Shown here: positions 47,949 through 58,100 of the stretch, in pieces | How positions within the stretch are numbered: the first letter of the stretch is position 1 | Layout: the number at the start of each line of letters is the position of its first letter | Assembly: GCA_938743325.2 (NCBI GenBank) | Contig: OW568874.1 | Span: forward strand, 372,001 to 436,000 | Source of the DNA: Pycnococcus provasolii | Taxonomy: Eukaryota > Chlorophyta > Pseudoscourfieldiophyceae > Pseudoscourfieldiales > Pycnococcaceae | Length of the DNA: 64,000 nucleotides | Direction of reading: 5' to 3' | Program-made: the position numbers and the translations under genes | Notes under the pieces: generated by a model | The model's database searches: none | What the model saw: only the letters and a program-made list of their open reading frames with translations | Told to the model about the DNA's origin: nothing

Positions 47949-50828
47949 ATGGGAAACGCGTCGTCTCGCGGTGGTGGCCTTGGCCTTAAGGGGGGGATCT
48001 CCTCGTCTGGTCGTGTGTACCGTCCGTCAACTTCCAATGTCTCTGTGTTACCAGCGGCTGCGTTGCGTACCGTCGTGACTGATATCGCGGCGTTATCCGC
48101 TGAACTTCTGAACTTTCCAAGCCAACCTTCCGAGGAGTCTTCTTCACCTTCTTCTTCTTCTGCCGTTCTTCTCTCGCGTATCCAAAATGCCGCAACAACT
48201 ATCAAAGAAGGCTTGCTTGAAATCGAACAGTTCGCAGAAACGTCAAGGCTCATGCCGAATGATACCAACGGACACCTACTCGAACTCACTGCCATACTCA
48301 AGCGTGTGCAAGACAAAATCAGAAGCCACGAAGCGGCACAGGTCAAGGGCCAAAAACTACTCGCAAAAATTGAAAGGTGCACGCGAACACTCGAGCTCGG
48401 GTCAGAGTACATCAAGGAAGGAAGACACGGCATGAAATACGACGACAACCTCATGAAGTCCGTGGGACTGACTCCACCTGACGACGCCGCTTCGCACCCT
48501 GACGACGTACACGACGAACCGACACTCAACCAAATCAACGTATCCGTCGCAACGCTCGTCTGCCAACTCGCAACCACGAAGGGTGTGAAAACACCCGCGG
48601 ACAAACCAAGTGCCGACGCGCTGAACGCTCGGGCCACTCAAGTCGCAAACTTGCTCACGAATAAACTTGACGCCGTCGCGAAGAGACGCGCTCAAGAACA
48701 AAATAGCGACGTCGACCTCATGCCTCACTTCAAAGACCTCACGCGATTCATCACGAGTGCCGAAAACACCGCTCAGCAGGCTGACGCGAAAGGATACAAG
48801 GGTGCAAAGCTGCTGAAAGAACTCGACGGCGCCGTCAATCACCTTGAAGCATGCCTGAGACGCCTCGAGGAAGTTGGCGTGCTCATGAACCGCGCCACGC
48901 GCTCGCCGTCGCTGTCGCCGCAACTTAGGCGTGGGAAGACGATGCCGTCGCCGTCGCCGAGAACTTCGTCTGCCTCGTCGACGCCGGGAACATCAACGGA
49001 GAAACCTAAGAAGAAAGGAGGACTTCGTCGTCGTCCGTCGGACGGGAACACGTCGAGCGGGACGGAGGATGACGTGATGGATCCGCCTGCACGACGTCGC
49101 ATGAACTTAGGCAAAAATGACGTAAGCCCTGGCAGTGCCATGGAAGTCAATGAGCTGGATGATGACGACCTTGAGGAGATGCTTCGTTCCAACAGGCCGA
49201 CTAAGCGAACTTCGCCAACATCTCAGCAGCAGCAACAACAGCAGCAACAGCAGCAGCAGAATCAGCAGCAGCCGAGTGCGCTGAATCCCACACGCGCGAC
49301 GATGGAGGACAGCAGCAGCGAGGAGGAGGAGGAGGATGAAACAAAAAGGAGATCGGACGAAAGAAGAAACTCGCCAACGACTTCTTCTATTGGCCACCCA
49401 CCACAATCTTCTGATTCCGACGCAGCAGCGGCAGCAGGTGGCGAACGGTTCGGGCGACGTCCCATGATGAGCGCAACAGATCTCGTGAAGCAGGCGCGAC
49501 GTGACCTGCAGGGTGGTCCAGGGGGCGGTGGCAAGCCGCCAAAGGCGAGAGCTGGAATGTCGCCACGCGGTAACTCGCCACGCGGTAACTCGCCACGTGC
49601 CAAGCAGCAGCAGCAGCAGCCGCAGCCACATCCGCAGACGCCACCGCCTCCACATCAAGAACCGGACGTTGAGGAAGTTGCCAAGATGCTTGAACTCGAA
49701 AACCGCCTCGACGAAAGCCTGAGCTGGTATCTGCGCGCCTTTAATGGCGGTGCCCAGACAGCTTGCGCAGATGTTGGGCGGGTGCTGGAGTCGCTCGGGA
49801 AACCAGAGGAGGCGCGCGCTTGGTATCAGAAGGGCATCAATCTAGGCGCTGTAGGTGGTGCACGGCGATGCCACAACGCACTTGGCGTCTCGCTGCTTGC
49901 ACAAGCTCGCTCGCTTGAGAGCTTGCTCTCGCCGGAGGAGGCAGAACAGCACCACTCTGGTGGTGGCAACTTGAGTGTCGCCGACGCCAAGGCAAACATT
50001 GAGAGGCAGGCTCGATTTCATTTCGAGCAGGCGACGCGGTCGGCGACGTGGGGCTCGAGTGACGGCAGTGGCAATGACACCGAGCCGTGTGCGGCGGCGT
50101 GGAACAACCTTGGCTACCTTTACGAGGAAGGCTTGGCTGGTTTTGGCACCGGCACGAATAAGAAGGAAGAGGAAGACGAGGCTGCCAAGCAGCAGCGTCT
50201 TGCAACGGCTGAGCAGATGTACAATCGCGCCGCCGATCTCAATCATTTCTCAGGCTGCCTCAATTCAGCTTTCTGTGCACTGTCACGTGGCGACGCCACC
50301 AACGCGGTAGGGTACTATCGCCGTGCAAAAACGCTGCAAAGATCCGGAGCTGTCACACAAGACCAGAATGCCAAGCGATACCTAGAGGTGCTTGACACGA
50401 TCTTCGACGGTGGCGTCGGTGGCGATCACCTGAGAGACGAGGAAGACGACGACGAACGGTGGGCAGCCGCTTTGGAATTTGCCGGTGGCATGGGAGATGC
50501 ACGCTCCCTTTATATTCTTGCGGAGAAGCTCCTGGATCCCGCCTCCGAGGGCATGCACGATGACGAGGAAATTTCCTCGCTTTCTACACCCGCCAGGCGA
50601 GTTGCGCATGCAGTCAGGCTTCTGCACGAGAGCGCTCGGCTTGGCGACGCAAACGCGGTATATCGCCTTGGCGTTCTTGCGGAGACGGGCATGCATGGTA
50701 TGATGCGTGACCACCATGCCGCGCTCGAATGCTATCGTCGCGCTGCGCTCGCAGGACATCCTGAGGCTATGTCTGCGATGACACGGCTGGGCGAAGAGTG
50801 CCTCAGCAGCCTTGCGTTTGGAGGTTAA
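47949..50828 (+). CDS. Sel1-like repeat protein with N-myristoylation-type start
   Basis: 959 residues from ATG 47949. The start MGNASSRGG fits the N-myristoylation pattern (Gly2, Ser6), suggesting membrane attachment. Residues ~40-310 are helical and carry no known domain (LLSRIQNAATTIKEGLLEIE, KDLTRFITSAENTAQQAD). A long disordered Ser/Pro/Gln region follows, with poly-Gln (49224-49260) and repeated SPRGN motifs. The C-terminal ~380 residues carry Sel1/TPR-like repeats: ENRLDESLSWYLRAFNGGAQ, EEARAWYQKGINLGAVGG, AWNNLGYLYEEGLAGFG, YNRAADLNHFSGC, AVYRLGVLAETGMHG and ALECYRRAALAGHPEAM. Sel1 repeats serve as protein scaffolds in ER quality control and signalling. The partner is unknown. TGTAA lies 16 nt after the stop. 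Confidence 0.8.
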   Translation: MGNASSRGGGLGLKGGISSSGRVYRPSTSNVSVLPAAALRTVVTDIAALSAELLNFPSQPSEESSSPSSSSAVLLSRIQNAATTIKEGLLEIEQFAETSRLMPNDTNGHLLELTAILKRVQDKIRSHEAAQVKGQKLLAKIERCTRTLELGSEYIKEGRHGMKYDDNLMKSVGLTPPDDAASHPDDVHDEPTLNQINVSVATLVCQLATTKGVKTPADKPSADALNARATQVANLLTNKLDAVAKRRAQEQNSDVDLMPHFKDLTRFITSAENTAQQADAKGYKGAKLLKELDGAVNHLEACLRRLEEVGVLMNRATRSPSLSPQLRRGKTMPSPSPRTSSASSTPGTSTEKPKKKGGLRRRPSDGNTSSGTEDDVMDPPARRRMNLGKNDVSPGSAMEVNELDDDDLEEMLRSNRPTKRTSPTSQQQQQQQQQQQQNQQQPSALNPTRATMEDSSSEEEEEDETKRRSDERRNSPTTSSIGHPPQSSDSDAAAAAGGERFGRRPMMSATDLVKQARRDLQGGPGGGGKPPKARAGMSPRGNSPRGNSPRAKQQQQQPQPHPQTPPPPHQEPDVEEVAKMLELENRLDESLSWYLRAFNGGAQTACADVGRVLESLGKPEEARAWYQKGINLGAVGGARRCHNALGVSLLAQARSLESLLSPEEAEQHHSGGGNLSVADAKANIERQARFHFEQATRSATWGSSDGSGNDTEPCAAAWNNLGYLYEEGLAGFGTGTNKKEEEDEAAKQQRLATAEQMYNRAADLNHFSGCLNSAFCALSRGDATNAVGYYRRAKTLQRSGAVTQDQNAKRYLEVLDTIFDGGVGGDHLRDEEDDDERWAAALEFAGGMGDARSLYILAEKLLDPASEGMHDDEEISSLSTPARRVAHAVRLLHESARLGDANAVYRLGVLAETGMHGMMRDHHAALECYRRAALAGHPEAMSAMTRLGEECLSSLAFGG

Positions 50829-50843
50829 AATTACTGTGAATGT

Positions 50844-50848
50844 TGTAA
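50844..50848 (+). terminator. TGTAA polyadenylation signal of the Sel1 gene
   Basis: TGTAA begins about 16 nt after the stop. The convergent neighbour ends only 72 bp away. Confidence 0.45.
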
Positions 50849-50900
50849 TGTTTTCTTTACTGTTTCGATACAATCCTTAAAAAATAACAGTGTGGTTAAG

Positions 50901-53189
50901 TTAAAACAGGTCCTCCACGGTGACCGTTCGTTTGTCCCACTTGGTGTGGAATGATCGGTCTAGAGCCTCCCTCTTTGCCTTTTTTGCATTTTCCTTCTTT
51001 GTTGCCAGTCGCATATTGTTCAGAAAGATTTTCTCCTTCTTATTTTCGCGGAACTCAGCATTGCGCAATTCCTTTTCTTTCTCAACCGACCATCCAGGAA
51101 ATGGCGGTGATTGTGGCGGGTTAGGTGGTGGTGAAGGTGGTCCTAATGCCGCGTACAGTTCGGCACGTTCGGCGCCACTCACGGTAGACCCGCTGTCGTC
51201 CACAGCCTCCTTCCACGTCTCGTCCAGTCGTTTCTCCTTCTCGAGAACTTCGTAAGCATCATTCATTCGCTTGTCGTACGCGGCAGCCACACCCGGCTTA
51301 GCTTCGCGGCGGCGATGCCACTTCTCATGATTCTTCTCGGCGCGACGTACATTATTAACCAGGTTGAAGCGAATCGGAGGTATCGGAGGCGCGGGCGGAA
51401 TCAGCTCTTTCGGATGGTGTACGAGTACAACCTCCTGCGCAGACATGTTCGGTGCAGCTGGTGGGAACCAGTATGTGTGCCTCTCGTCGGGTGGAGGATT
51501 CCTCGGCATAGATGGCGTGGGAGGTATGTATGGCGTGTTTGGCATATGAGGGACATCGACGTTGATCCAATCCGGCGGCGGCGGAGGCGGCGGCGGCACG
51601 GCAAGACCTGGCGGTGGTGGCGGCGGTGGCCTTGGAGGGTGCACATTGACGGGCAGCGGACCCGCCAGCGCGAGATCTGCCACGTACCTTGCATGTCTCG
51701 ACGCGTTGACGATCGCCTCGACGTCGCCGCGCAGTCTGCCAGCGGTGCGCGTGGCATGCTCGTGCGGCGGCGACGGCGGCGGCGATTCGAAGTCATAGCT
51801 GGATGGCCTTGGCGGATTTGGCGAGTACGGTGGCATCGGTGGCCACGGCACGTCGGGCACCATGTCCTCTGATAGTGGCGGCGGAGATGGCGGAGTCGGT
51901 GGAAGTGGGCTGGACGGCGGGAATGGCGGAGGCGGCCACGGCATGCGTATTGTGTCGGCGGGTGGTATTGGTGGCAAGGGTGGTGGTGCTGGCGGCGGCA
52001 TCGGCGGCGTGGTGATGTTTCGTGTGATGTTCCAGAACTTGTGCAGGTGCACTCGTTGAGGCATGGGAGGTGGCGGCGGAGGTGGCGACATCGGCGCGGG
52101 TGGTGGCTCAGTTGGTGGCTCCATGGGCGGCAGATTTGGAGCCTGCAGTGGCGCCTGAGGTCTATGCGGTCTTGGTGGAGGCGGCGGCGGTGGCGACGGC
52201 GGCGGCAACGGCGGCGGTGGCGAAGAGGGGAGCGGTGGTGGCGAGGGAGGCGGCGGCGGTATTGGTGGAGGCGACGGCGGTGGTGAAGGTGGCGAGAACA
52301 AAGGCCGTTCGTCGAGGTTCAGCACCGTGGGTTCGACGTCAGCGTGAAAGCCGTCGTGTATGACGACGGTGCGATTGCTTCGTGTGCGATTTCCGTTCTT
52401 GTCAATCCCCAGCGCCACATTCATACGTTGCTGAAACTCTTCGAACGACGAGTTGGTTTGGTTCGCGTGAGTGAATCGCATCTCTTGCATTTTCAGAGGA
52501 GGTTCCGTGGTGAACATGTGCACGAAAGAGTCGCGAAGGTTTTTTCTGGACCGTCTCGTGGACGCCATGTTCGTCTGAAACGACGTCGACGCGTCTTCCT
52601 TGATTTTGTCGACGTCGTCTGGCGAACGCTCGAGCAGAGGTTTCATCGTCATCATCCCTGAGGTGAGGTTTTCTGAAGTTGACGAAGTTGTACCACCAAG
52701 ATATGCGTTTTCTTGCACAACTTGCAGGGGAATAGGAAGACCACCAGCACCAGCAGCAGCAGCAGCAGCAGGTATATCATCCTCCCTGCTACTTTTCTGG
52801 CTGCTGATTCCTCGAAGGTCTTCTTCGCTAGCAGTTGCCACCACCTCACCACCAGCAGCAGCAGCAGCAGCAGGAGTCGTCGAAGCTGTCATCCCAAACG
52901 CCTGAGGATCTTCAGGCGTTGATGACGAAGAGGAGAACACTCCTGAGACACTTGTCACACTTGAAGATCTTGTTTTCGTAGAGGTGGAGGTAGAGGTACC
53001 AACTTTTAGAGACATGGACGAGACGATGGAGACTTCCGTGATATCAACCCAAAGAGCACATGATATCAAAACACACAACATTATCACGAGTACGCCATAT
53101 GATGATCCACTGCAAGCTGGTGACGGACATGGACATGTACCCCATCCCCATGGTGAGACATGTGGAAGCCCTTGATGAGACATGGGCAT
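50901..53189 (-). CDS. Extensin/pherophorin-like Pro-rich type II membrane protein
   Basis: 762 residues from ATG 53189 (MPMSHQG); the longer frame begins at TTG. One hydrophobic segment (YGVLVIMLCVLISCALWV) near residue 30 would act as a signal anchor, placing the bulk outside. After a Ser/Thr-rich region come ~350 residues dominated by SPPPSPPP, PPPPP and PPMPP motifs, which in algae are hydroxylated and arabinosylated. These are interrupted by WPP-type spacers. The C-terminal ~130 residues are charged and helical (NNVRRAEKNHEKWHRRREA, RLATKKENAKKAKREALDRS), unlike pherophorin heads. A cell-wall-linked or matrix protein is the best guess. The Pro run is encoded mainly by CCG/CCA/CCT. Confidence 0.7.
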   Translation of the reverse strand: MPMSHQGLPHVSPWGWGTCPCPSPACSGSSYGVLVIMLCVLISCALWVDITEVSIVSSMSLKVGTSTSTSTKTRSSSVTSVSGVFSSSSSTPEDPQAFGMTASTTPAAAAAAGGEVVATASEEDLRGISSQKSSREDDIPAAAAAAGAGGLPIPLQVVQENAYLGGTTSSTSENLTSGMMTMKPLLERSPDDVDKIKEDASTSFQTNMASTRRSRKNLRDSFVHMFTTEPPLKMQEMRFTHANQTNSSFEEFQQRMNVALGIDKNGNRTRSNRTVVIHDGFHADVEPTVLNLDERPLFSPPSPPPSPPPIPPPPPSPPPLPSSPPPPLPPPSPPPPPPPRPHRPQAPLQAPNLPPMEPPTEPPPAPMSPPPPPPPMPQRVHLHKFWNITRNITTPPMPPPAPPPLPPIPPADTIRMPWPPPPFPPSSPLPPTPPSPPPLSEDMVPDVPWPPMPPYSPNPPRPSSYDFESPPPSPPHEHATRTAGRLRGDVEAIVNASRHARYVADLALAGPLPVNVHPPRPPPPPPPGLAVPPPPPPPPDWINVDVPHMPNTPYIPPTPSMPRNPPPDERHTYWFPPAAPNMSAQEVVLVHHPKELIPPAPPIPPIRFNLVNNVRRAEKNHEKWHRRREAKPGVAAAYDKRMNDAYEVLEKEKRLDETWKEAVDDSGSTVSGAERAELYAALGPPSPPPNPPQSPPFPGWSVEKEKELRNAEFRENKKEKIFLNNMRLATKKENAKKAKREALDRSFHTKWDKRTVTVEDLF

Positions 53190-53239
53190 GCCTGGTGAGA
53201 CAAATGACAAACGCAAGTTGGGCTAATGAAATAATGGGG

Positions 53240-54110
53240 AAAATAAAATGATGGGCGAAATGAGCGTCCCATGAGTTCTCATGAGGAGGAGGACGCGGCC
53301 GAGCACCTGTTACAGTAACTATGTTAGTCTATGTTGTGCGACTATCCGTACTGTAGCGGAACTTCTTCTTCGCACGATTGGCACGAACGTCGGACGTGAA
53401 CTCGCACGAGAACTCGCACGAGACCGAGACTCGCGTGGTTTCGCGGACGGTTGACCTGCCCGGGTTGTTGAGGTGGTTGTAAAACTGTATTCTTGACCAC
53501 GTGAATCCACCTACCAAAACAACGCGTGGACTGGGGGATCCGCGAACGGGCAGCGAACCTGATCCGTGTACGGGTAGTGCTTGCGCCTTGCGCAGGTCCA
53601 GGTTGTGGTTCTTGCGACTTGCTTAACGAGGTCTCTTGAGTCTTGACCACCCCTATCATCACCGTCTTTAAACTAACTTTAAAGTTTACATACACCGGCC
53701 GCGGCCTTGCGAGGGCTTGCTCCACCGCCTTGCTTTTGAGCCTCGTCTCTTGACCACCAGTTTAAGGGTATCCAAGAGGTAAAATAAAGTTAAGGTAAGG
53801 TAGGGACCCAAGAGAATTTGGTAGTCTAACTTAGGGTTAGGGTTACCTGAACACTCTAGGGTTCGGGTTCCGTCCACCTGTAGGGTTTTGTTGGTCCGTC
53901 TCACTGAACTGAATTTGGCGAGGACGCGAGGGAGGCTCATCGATTCAGATCTTTTTGCCCCCCTTTTTTTCCCACCTTGTCCCACGGGTCTGACTCGGAT
54001 CCCTGCCCCCCCCCCTTGAACCTTTCCCTGCCGCCCCCCCTTTTTTCCTTTTTTCTCTTCGCTTCGCTTCGCTTGTCAGACTAATTCTGTGTCCGACTTG
54101 ACTGTCGTCG
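53240..54110. other. Spacer, no gene seen
   Basis: It contains GAACTCGCACGA tandem copies (53397-53425), a GGGGGATCC motif at 53536, TTAGGGTTAGGGTTACC at 53831-53847, C- and T-runs near 53955-54055 and CGCTTCGCTTCGCTT repeats. Confidence 0.4.
53997..54002. promoter_or_regulatory. CGGATCCC motif upstream of RibB
   Basis: The GGATCC core is about 160 bp before ATG 54160, with a telomere-like run farther upstream at 53831. Confidence 0.3.
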
Positions 54111-54159
54111 TTTTTGTACAGTTGTAGCACTTGTCGATCTTCATTTCGGTCTTCTTCGC

Positions 54160-55215
54160 ATGATGTTCACGAGTACGCCAGCAGCCTCTTCTTGTGTTTC
54201 TTCTGGACATGTTTCTTCTTTCAGAGGCTCAGTCTTTCAGAGTCGTTTGAGAAGGCAACGCTGTTCTGGTGTTGCTTTGAGGAGATCTTTAAGCAATACG
54301 AATCATGGTAGCAGCAGCAGCTTCTCGGGGAGGACTTCTCACGTCACGCGTGTTGCAGGATCGCACTCGTCGTCGTGGAAAAATGTACACTCAGCGACCA
54401 TCTCATCATCACAGTCGTCGTCACAGATCCAAGAGGAGGACAGCTCCAAGGCACAGGCAACAGAGCAGACGACGACGACTCACAACAACGCGATCGTCGA
54501 CAAGGCCATCGAGGATATACGCGCGGGGAAGCTTGTCGCCATCTTAGACGCCGTCGACCGAGAGGGCGAAACGGACTTGGTCATCGCCGCGGAACACCTG
54601 ACGCCAAAGGCGCTGCGCCTACTTCGAACGAGCGCCGGGGGAGAGCTGTACATGCCTGTGGGACACGAGGTAACGTCGGCGTTCAACCTGCCTCGCGCGG
54701 GTGCGGCACTCGCAGCGTCGCGCACGATACCTCAGGCTATGGCAAAGAGCGTCGGGGACATGTGCCAGGGCTCGTGCTCCGTGGGTATCAGCCTCGACCA
54801 CAGGTCCACCAAAACAGGCGCCCCGGACGACGAGCGGTCGTTCACGTGCCGGCGTCTTGCGGCGCTGTATGAAGAGGTGGTCGACGAAGCCCTGTCGCCT
54901 GCTGAGGCGGCTGAGAGACTCAGCGACGAGTACCACGTTCCAGGACACATCTTCCTCTGCCACGAGGATCCTAACGGCCTGAATGTGCGTCGAGGTCACT
55001 CGGAGCTCGGCCCGTACTTGGTACGTGCCGCGGGGCTTACGCCTGTTGCCGTGGCTTGCGTGATGCTCAACAATGCACCAGACAGCGACGACTACGGCGC
55101 GTTGCGTCCTGAGCTTGCGCGACTGTGGTGCGAGGATCACGGCGTGGTGTTTTTGGAGGGTGCGGACTTGGTGCAGCACCACGCCACCAACGTTGAACTC
55201 AACAAGTCGCGTTGA
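54160..55215 (+). CDS. RIBB: 3,4-dihydroxy-2-butanone 4-phosphate synthase, archaeal-type RibB
   Basis: 351 residues from ATG 54160. The first ~100 residues are Ser/Thr/Arg-rich with few acids (plastid transit-like). The RibB fold follows: VAILDAVDREGETDLVIAAEHLTP holds the catalytic DRExET loop, LRTSAGGELYMPV the second block, CSVGISLDHRSTKTGAPDDERSFT the metal/phosphate region, PGHIFLCHEDPNGL and VRRGHSELGPYLVRAAGL the histidine block. The enzyme converts ribulose 5-phosphate to the four-carbon riboflavin precursor and formate. DREGETD, AGG after the first strand and HRxTxTG resemble the archaeal enzyme more than the plant bifunctional RIBA. No GTP cyclohydrolase II domain is attached. TGTAA lies about 164 nt downstream. 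Confidence 0.85.
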   Translation: MMFTSTPAASSCVSSGHVSSFRGSVFQSRLRRQRCSGVALRRSLSNTNHGSSSSFSGRTSHVTRVAGSHSSSWKNVHSATISSSQSSSQIQEEDSSKAQATEQTTTTHNNAIVDKAIEDIRAGKLVAILDAVDREGETDLVIAAEHLTPKALRLLRTSAGGELYMPVGHEVTSAFNLPRAGAALAASRTIPQAMAKSVGDMCQGSCSVGISLDHRSTKTGAPDDERSFTCRRLAALYEEVVDEALSPAEAAERLSDEYHVPGHIFLCHEDPNGLNVRRGHSELGPYLVRAAGLTPVAVACVMLNNAPDSDDYGALRPELARLWCEDHGVVFLEGADLVQHHATNVELNKSR

Positions 55216-55378
55216 GTGAGATGAGAGACCTGAGATCCTCGCGAACAGAGCGCAGTGCCATGCCCTGCGCTGCGCAGTCCACAGACTACCTTCAGTTGTT
55301 AGGTCTCACTCACTCACGCATGCAAGAGAAATAAAATGAACTAGACTAGTAGTAGACTACTATGACTTCAATGTATGT

Positions 55379-55383
55379 TGTAA
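55379..55383 (+). terminator. TGTAA polyadenylation signal of RibB
   Basis: First TGTAA after the stop, about 164 nt downstream, the longest such distance in the window. Confidence 0.3.
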
Positions 55384-55707
55384 TAAGTTAGGGTAAAGTT
55401 CACAAAACGTATGTATGGTAAATACATAGAAGTTACTTTAACACCGCACACACTTACTTATTTATTTAGATGACAGAGCTCTACCTTTAGAGAGAGACGC
55501 ATACCTTTATGTAGAGAGACATAGAGAGACACAGCGCCATGTATGTATTTGTCGTCACCACCGCCTAATCTGTCGTAGTGTCGTAGCAAAGAACCCACTT
55601 CGGAGGAAGGTACCGTACAAGCGTAAAAGTACCAGCGCCGCCTGTTAACCCCGAACCACCTCCCTTCGCTCCTAACCTTCAACAAAGAGCGGGTTGGTGC
55701 TAGGGTG

Positions 55708-55713
55708 GATCCC
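55708..55713. promoter_or_regulatory. GTGGATCCCC motif upstream of SSRP1
   Basis: The GGATCC core is about 117 bp before ATG 55827. Confidence 0.35.
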
Positions 55714-55826
55714 CTTGTCCCATAAGTTTAGGGCAGGGGGGTGATCTGCCCTCCCTTTCCCTCCGGTTTTCGTTGTTCTGCTCTCCCGCCATTCCATTCC
55801 CATTCTCCCCCCTGGCTGGCTTAATA

Positions 55827-57799
55827 ATGTCTGCGCTCACGTACTCGCCCGTCTTCCTCGCTGGATCGAATGCGAAGGTATGTGCGTCTTTGGGTTTTGG
55901 GTTTTTGATTGGGTTTGCGTTTGGTGCTGGTGTTGGTGTTGGTGGTGATGATGTGGGCGGTTGATGGCTACTGACTGGTTTTGATTTTGGGTTTGATTTT
56001 GGGTTTGATTTTGGGTTTGATGGATTCGTTTTGATTTTGGGTTTTGATCATTCAGACATTTGATGGATTTTGATTTGGTTGCTTTGGGTTTTTGATTGCT
56101 TGCGGCAGGCATCACAGCGCCTTTCTTTCATCACTTTCATCACGCGTTTTATCATTTCTCGTTTTTTCGTGTGCCAATCATCATTTAACATCATCCACAC
56201 AAACAAACAAATCTACAGGCGGCTGGCGAGCTGCTCATCGACCCGTCGAGGGGGTTCGTCTTCCGACGGACGACGGACGCGTCGACGTCGAAACCCGTCG
56301 AAATACCTGTAAGCGACGTGCTCGCAATGACGTGGAGAGCGACGCCCAGAGGGGGACAGCTCTCCGTACAAACCAAGGATAACGTCGCGAACGCGTCGTT
56401 CCTAGCCCTGCCCGCCGAGACGCCCGAACTCGTCAAGAAGATCCTGCCAACCGCGGCGTTCGAGAACCAGGCCGTATCACTACAAGGACGAAACTGGGGT
56501 GAGGCGAGGGTTACCGACGAGGGAACGCTCACGTTCGGCGTTGACGCCAAGGCGCCGATCTTCGAGGTGCCGCTGTCCAACCTCGCACTCGCGAAGCAGG
56601 GCGGGAAGCACGACGTCGTCGCGGAGTTTGCTGTCGACGACACGAACACCGACAAAGATCAGCTCGTCGAAATCAGCTTCTACGTGCCGCCCACGTCAAC
56701 CATGTGGGACGCGGGAGCGGCTGACGCCGAAGGTGACGAAGCCCTCCCGTCCGGACAGCTGCTGTCGTCCCTGAACGAGACCGCTAAGGCGATGGGCGCG
56801 GGACTCAGCGGCGCCAACGACGGAGACGTGCCCGTCGCGTCGTTCGAGGACGTCAACGTGCTCTCGCCTCGCGGACGATTCCGCATCGACCTTTACATGA
56901 ACCATCTCAAACTCATCTCGGCATCCGGCGAATTCAAGGTGCAGTACAAGCATCTCGTGCGCATGTTCGTGCTGCCGAAGAGCAACGCACCTCAGACCCT
57001 CGTCGCAATCTCGCTCGACTCGCCGATCCGCAAGGGGCAGACGTTCTACCAGCACGTTCTCGTCAACTTTCCGAACGACGAGCAGGTGGATCTAGAGATG
57101 GCGATGGCGGACGACGTGCTTCAGGGACTTGCGGCGAAGGGAAACAAGATTGAGCGCAGCCTTTCGGGGGACATCATGGAGGTATTCTGCAAGGCACTGC
57201 GCGGCGTGTCTGGATGCAAGCTCACGCGGCCTGGGTCTTTCAAAAGTGCACGCGACCAGGGAAGCTGCGTACGATGCAGCTACCGCGCGGACGAGGGGTA
57301 CCTGTTCCCGCTCGAGAGGGCTTTCTTCTACGTGCAGAAGCCTCCCATCTTGATCTCGTTCGACGACGTCGCTGGCGTGGAGTTTAAGCGCAGCGATGCG
57401 GTGGGATCAGGAACGTTCGACCTGGAGGTGAGGCTGACGAACGACACCAGCTTCCAGTTCAGAAGCATCGCAAGGGCTGAATACAATAACTTCTTCGAGT
57501 TCGTCTCGGCGAAGGATATCACGATTGATAATCTCGCCGAGGTGAAGGCGACAGCTGGTGGAGGTGGTAGGGCGCGGACGACGAAGGGCGTGGCTCTGGA
57601 TGAGGAGGACTTCGAGGACGACGACGAGGACGACGACGACAGTGAGGAGGAGGACGAGGACTTCGACCTTGGCAAGGAGGCGAAGAAGATGAAGAAGCGG
57701 CAGCGCGAGGAGGAGGAGGAGGATGACGACGACGACGACGACGACGACGACGAGGATGACGACGACGAGGATGAGGATGATGACGACGAGGATGATTGA
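55827..57799 (+). CDS. SSRP1: FACT complex subunit SSRP1/Pob3, two exons, no HMG box
   Basis: Exons 55827-55877 and 56219-57799 encode 543 residues; the 341-bp intron is GTATGT...ACAG in phase 0. The N-terminal half has FRRTTDAST-type strand pairs, SDVLAMTWRATPRGGQL, then VSLQGRNWGEARVTDEGTLTF and VAEFAVDDTNTDKDQLVEISFY. The mid domain contains FEDVNVLSPRGRFRIDLYMN, VRMFVLPKSNAPQTLVAISL and SPIRKGQTFYQHVLVNF. The tandem-PH region reads DEGYLFPLERAFFYVQKPPIL and FRSIARAEYNNFFEFVSAK. It ends in a long Asp/Glu tail (57600-57799) without an HMG box, so it is Pob3-shaped. With SPT16 it reorganises nucleosomes in transcription and replication. The intron has TTTGATTTTGGG repeats. TGTAA follows 11 nt after the stop. 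Confidence 0.93.
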
Positions 57800-57809
57800 T
57801 TGAATCCGT

Positions 57810-57814
57810 TGTAA
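57810..57814 (+). terminator. TGTAA polyadenylation signal of SSRP1
   Basis: TGTAA begins 11 nt after the SSRP1 stop. Confidence 0.5.
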
Positions 57815-58100
57815 AGGAGGCGTTTATCCTCATCACCTTGCACGTGCACAGTCACATAACATTTGGTCGCAGACGCGTGCACGTTTATCATGTGAATGAC
57901 GCCAACAAATGGACGGAATGGCGAATGTGAATGGTGTGAATGGAAGACCGTTGGACGAAGTAATCTCCACAACTGACAATCTTTACTGAATGAGCGCATT
58001 CTCAGAAATTTGCAACTATCACTCACTCACTCGGACGCGCTTTATTTGGCGGTGTCACAGCACTCTAGCTAGCTTGTAGTAGTGCCTTGTCGTGCGCTAC

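Noticed and set aside
52041-52363. Trp/Arg-rich plus-strand ORFs over the extensin-like gene
   Set aside because: They are antisense to Pro codons and have no independent support.
57328-58026. Poly-Ser ORF antisense to the SSRP1 acidic tail
   Set aside because: It is the mirror of the Asp/Glu codon repeats (GAC/GAG read as poly-Ser).
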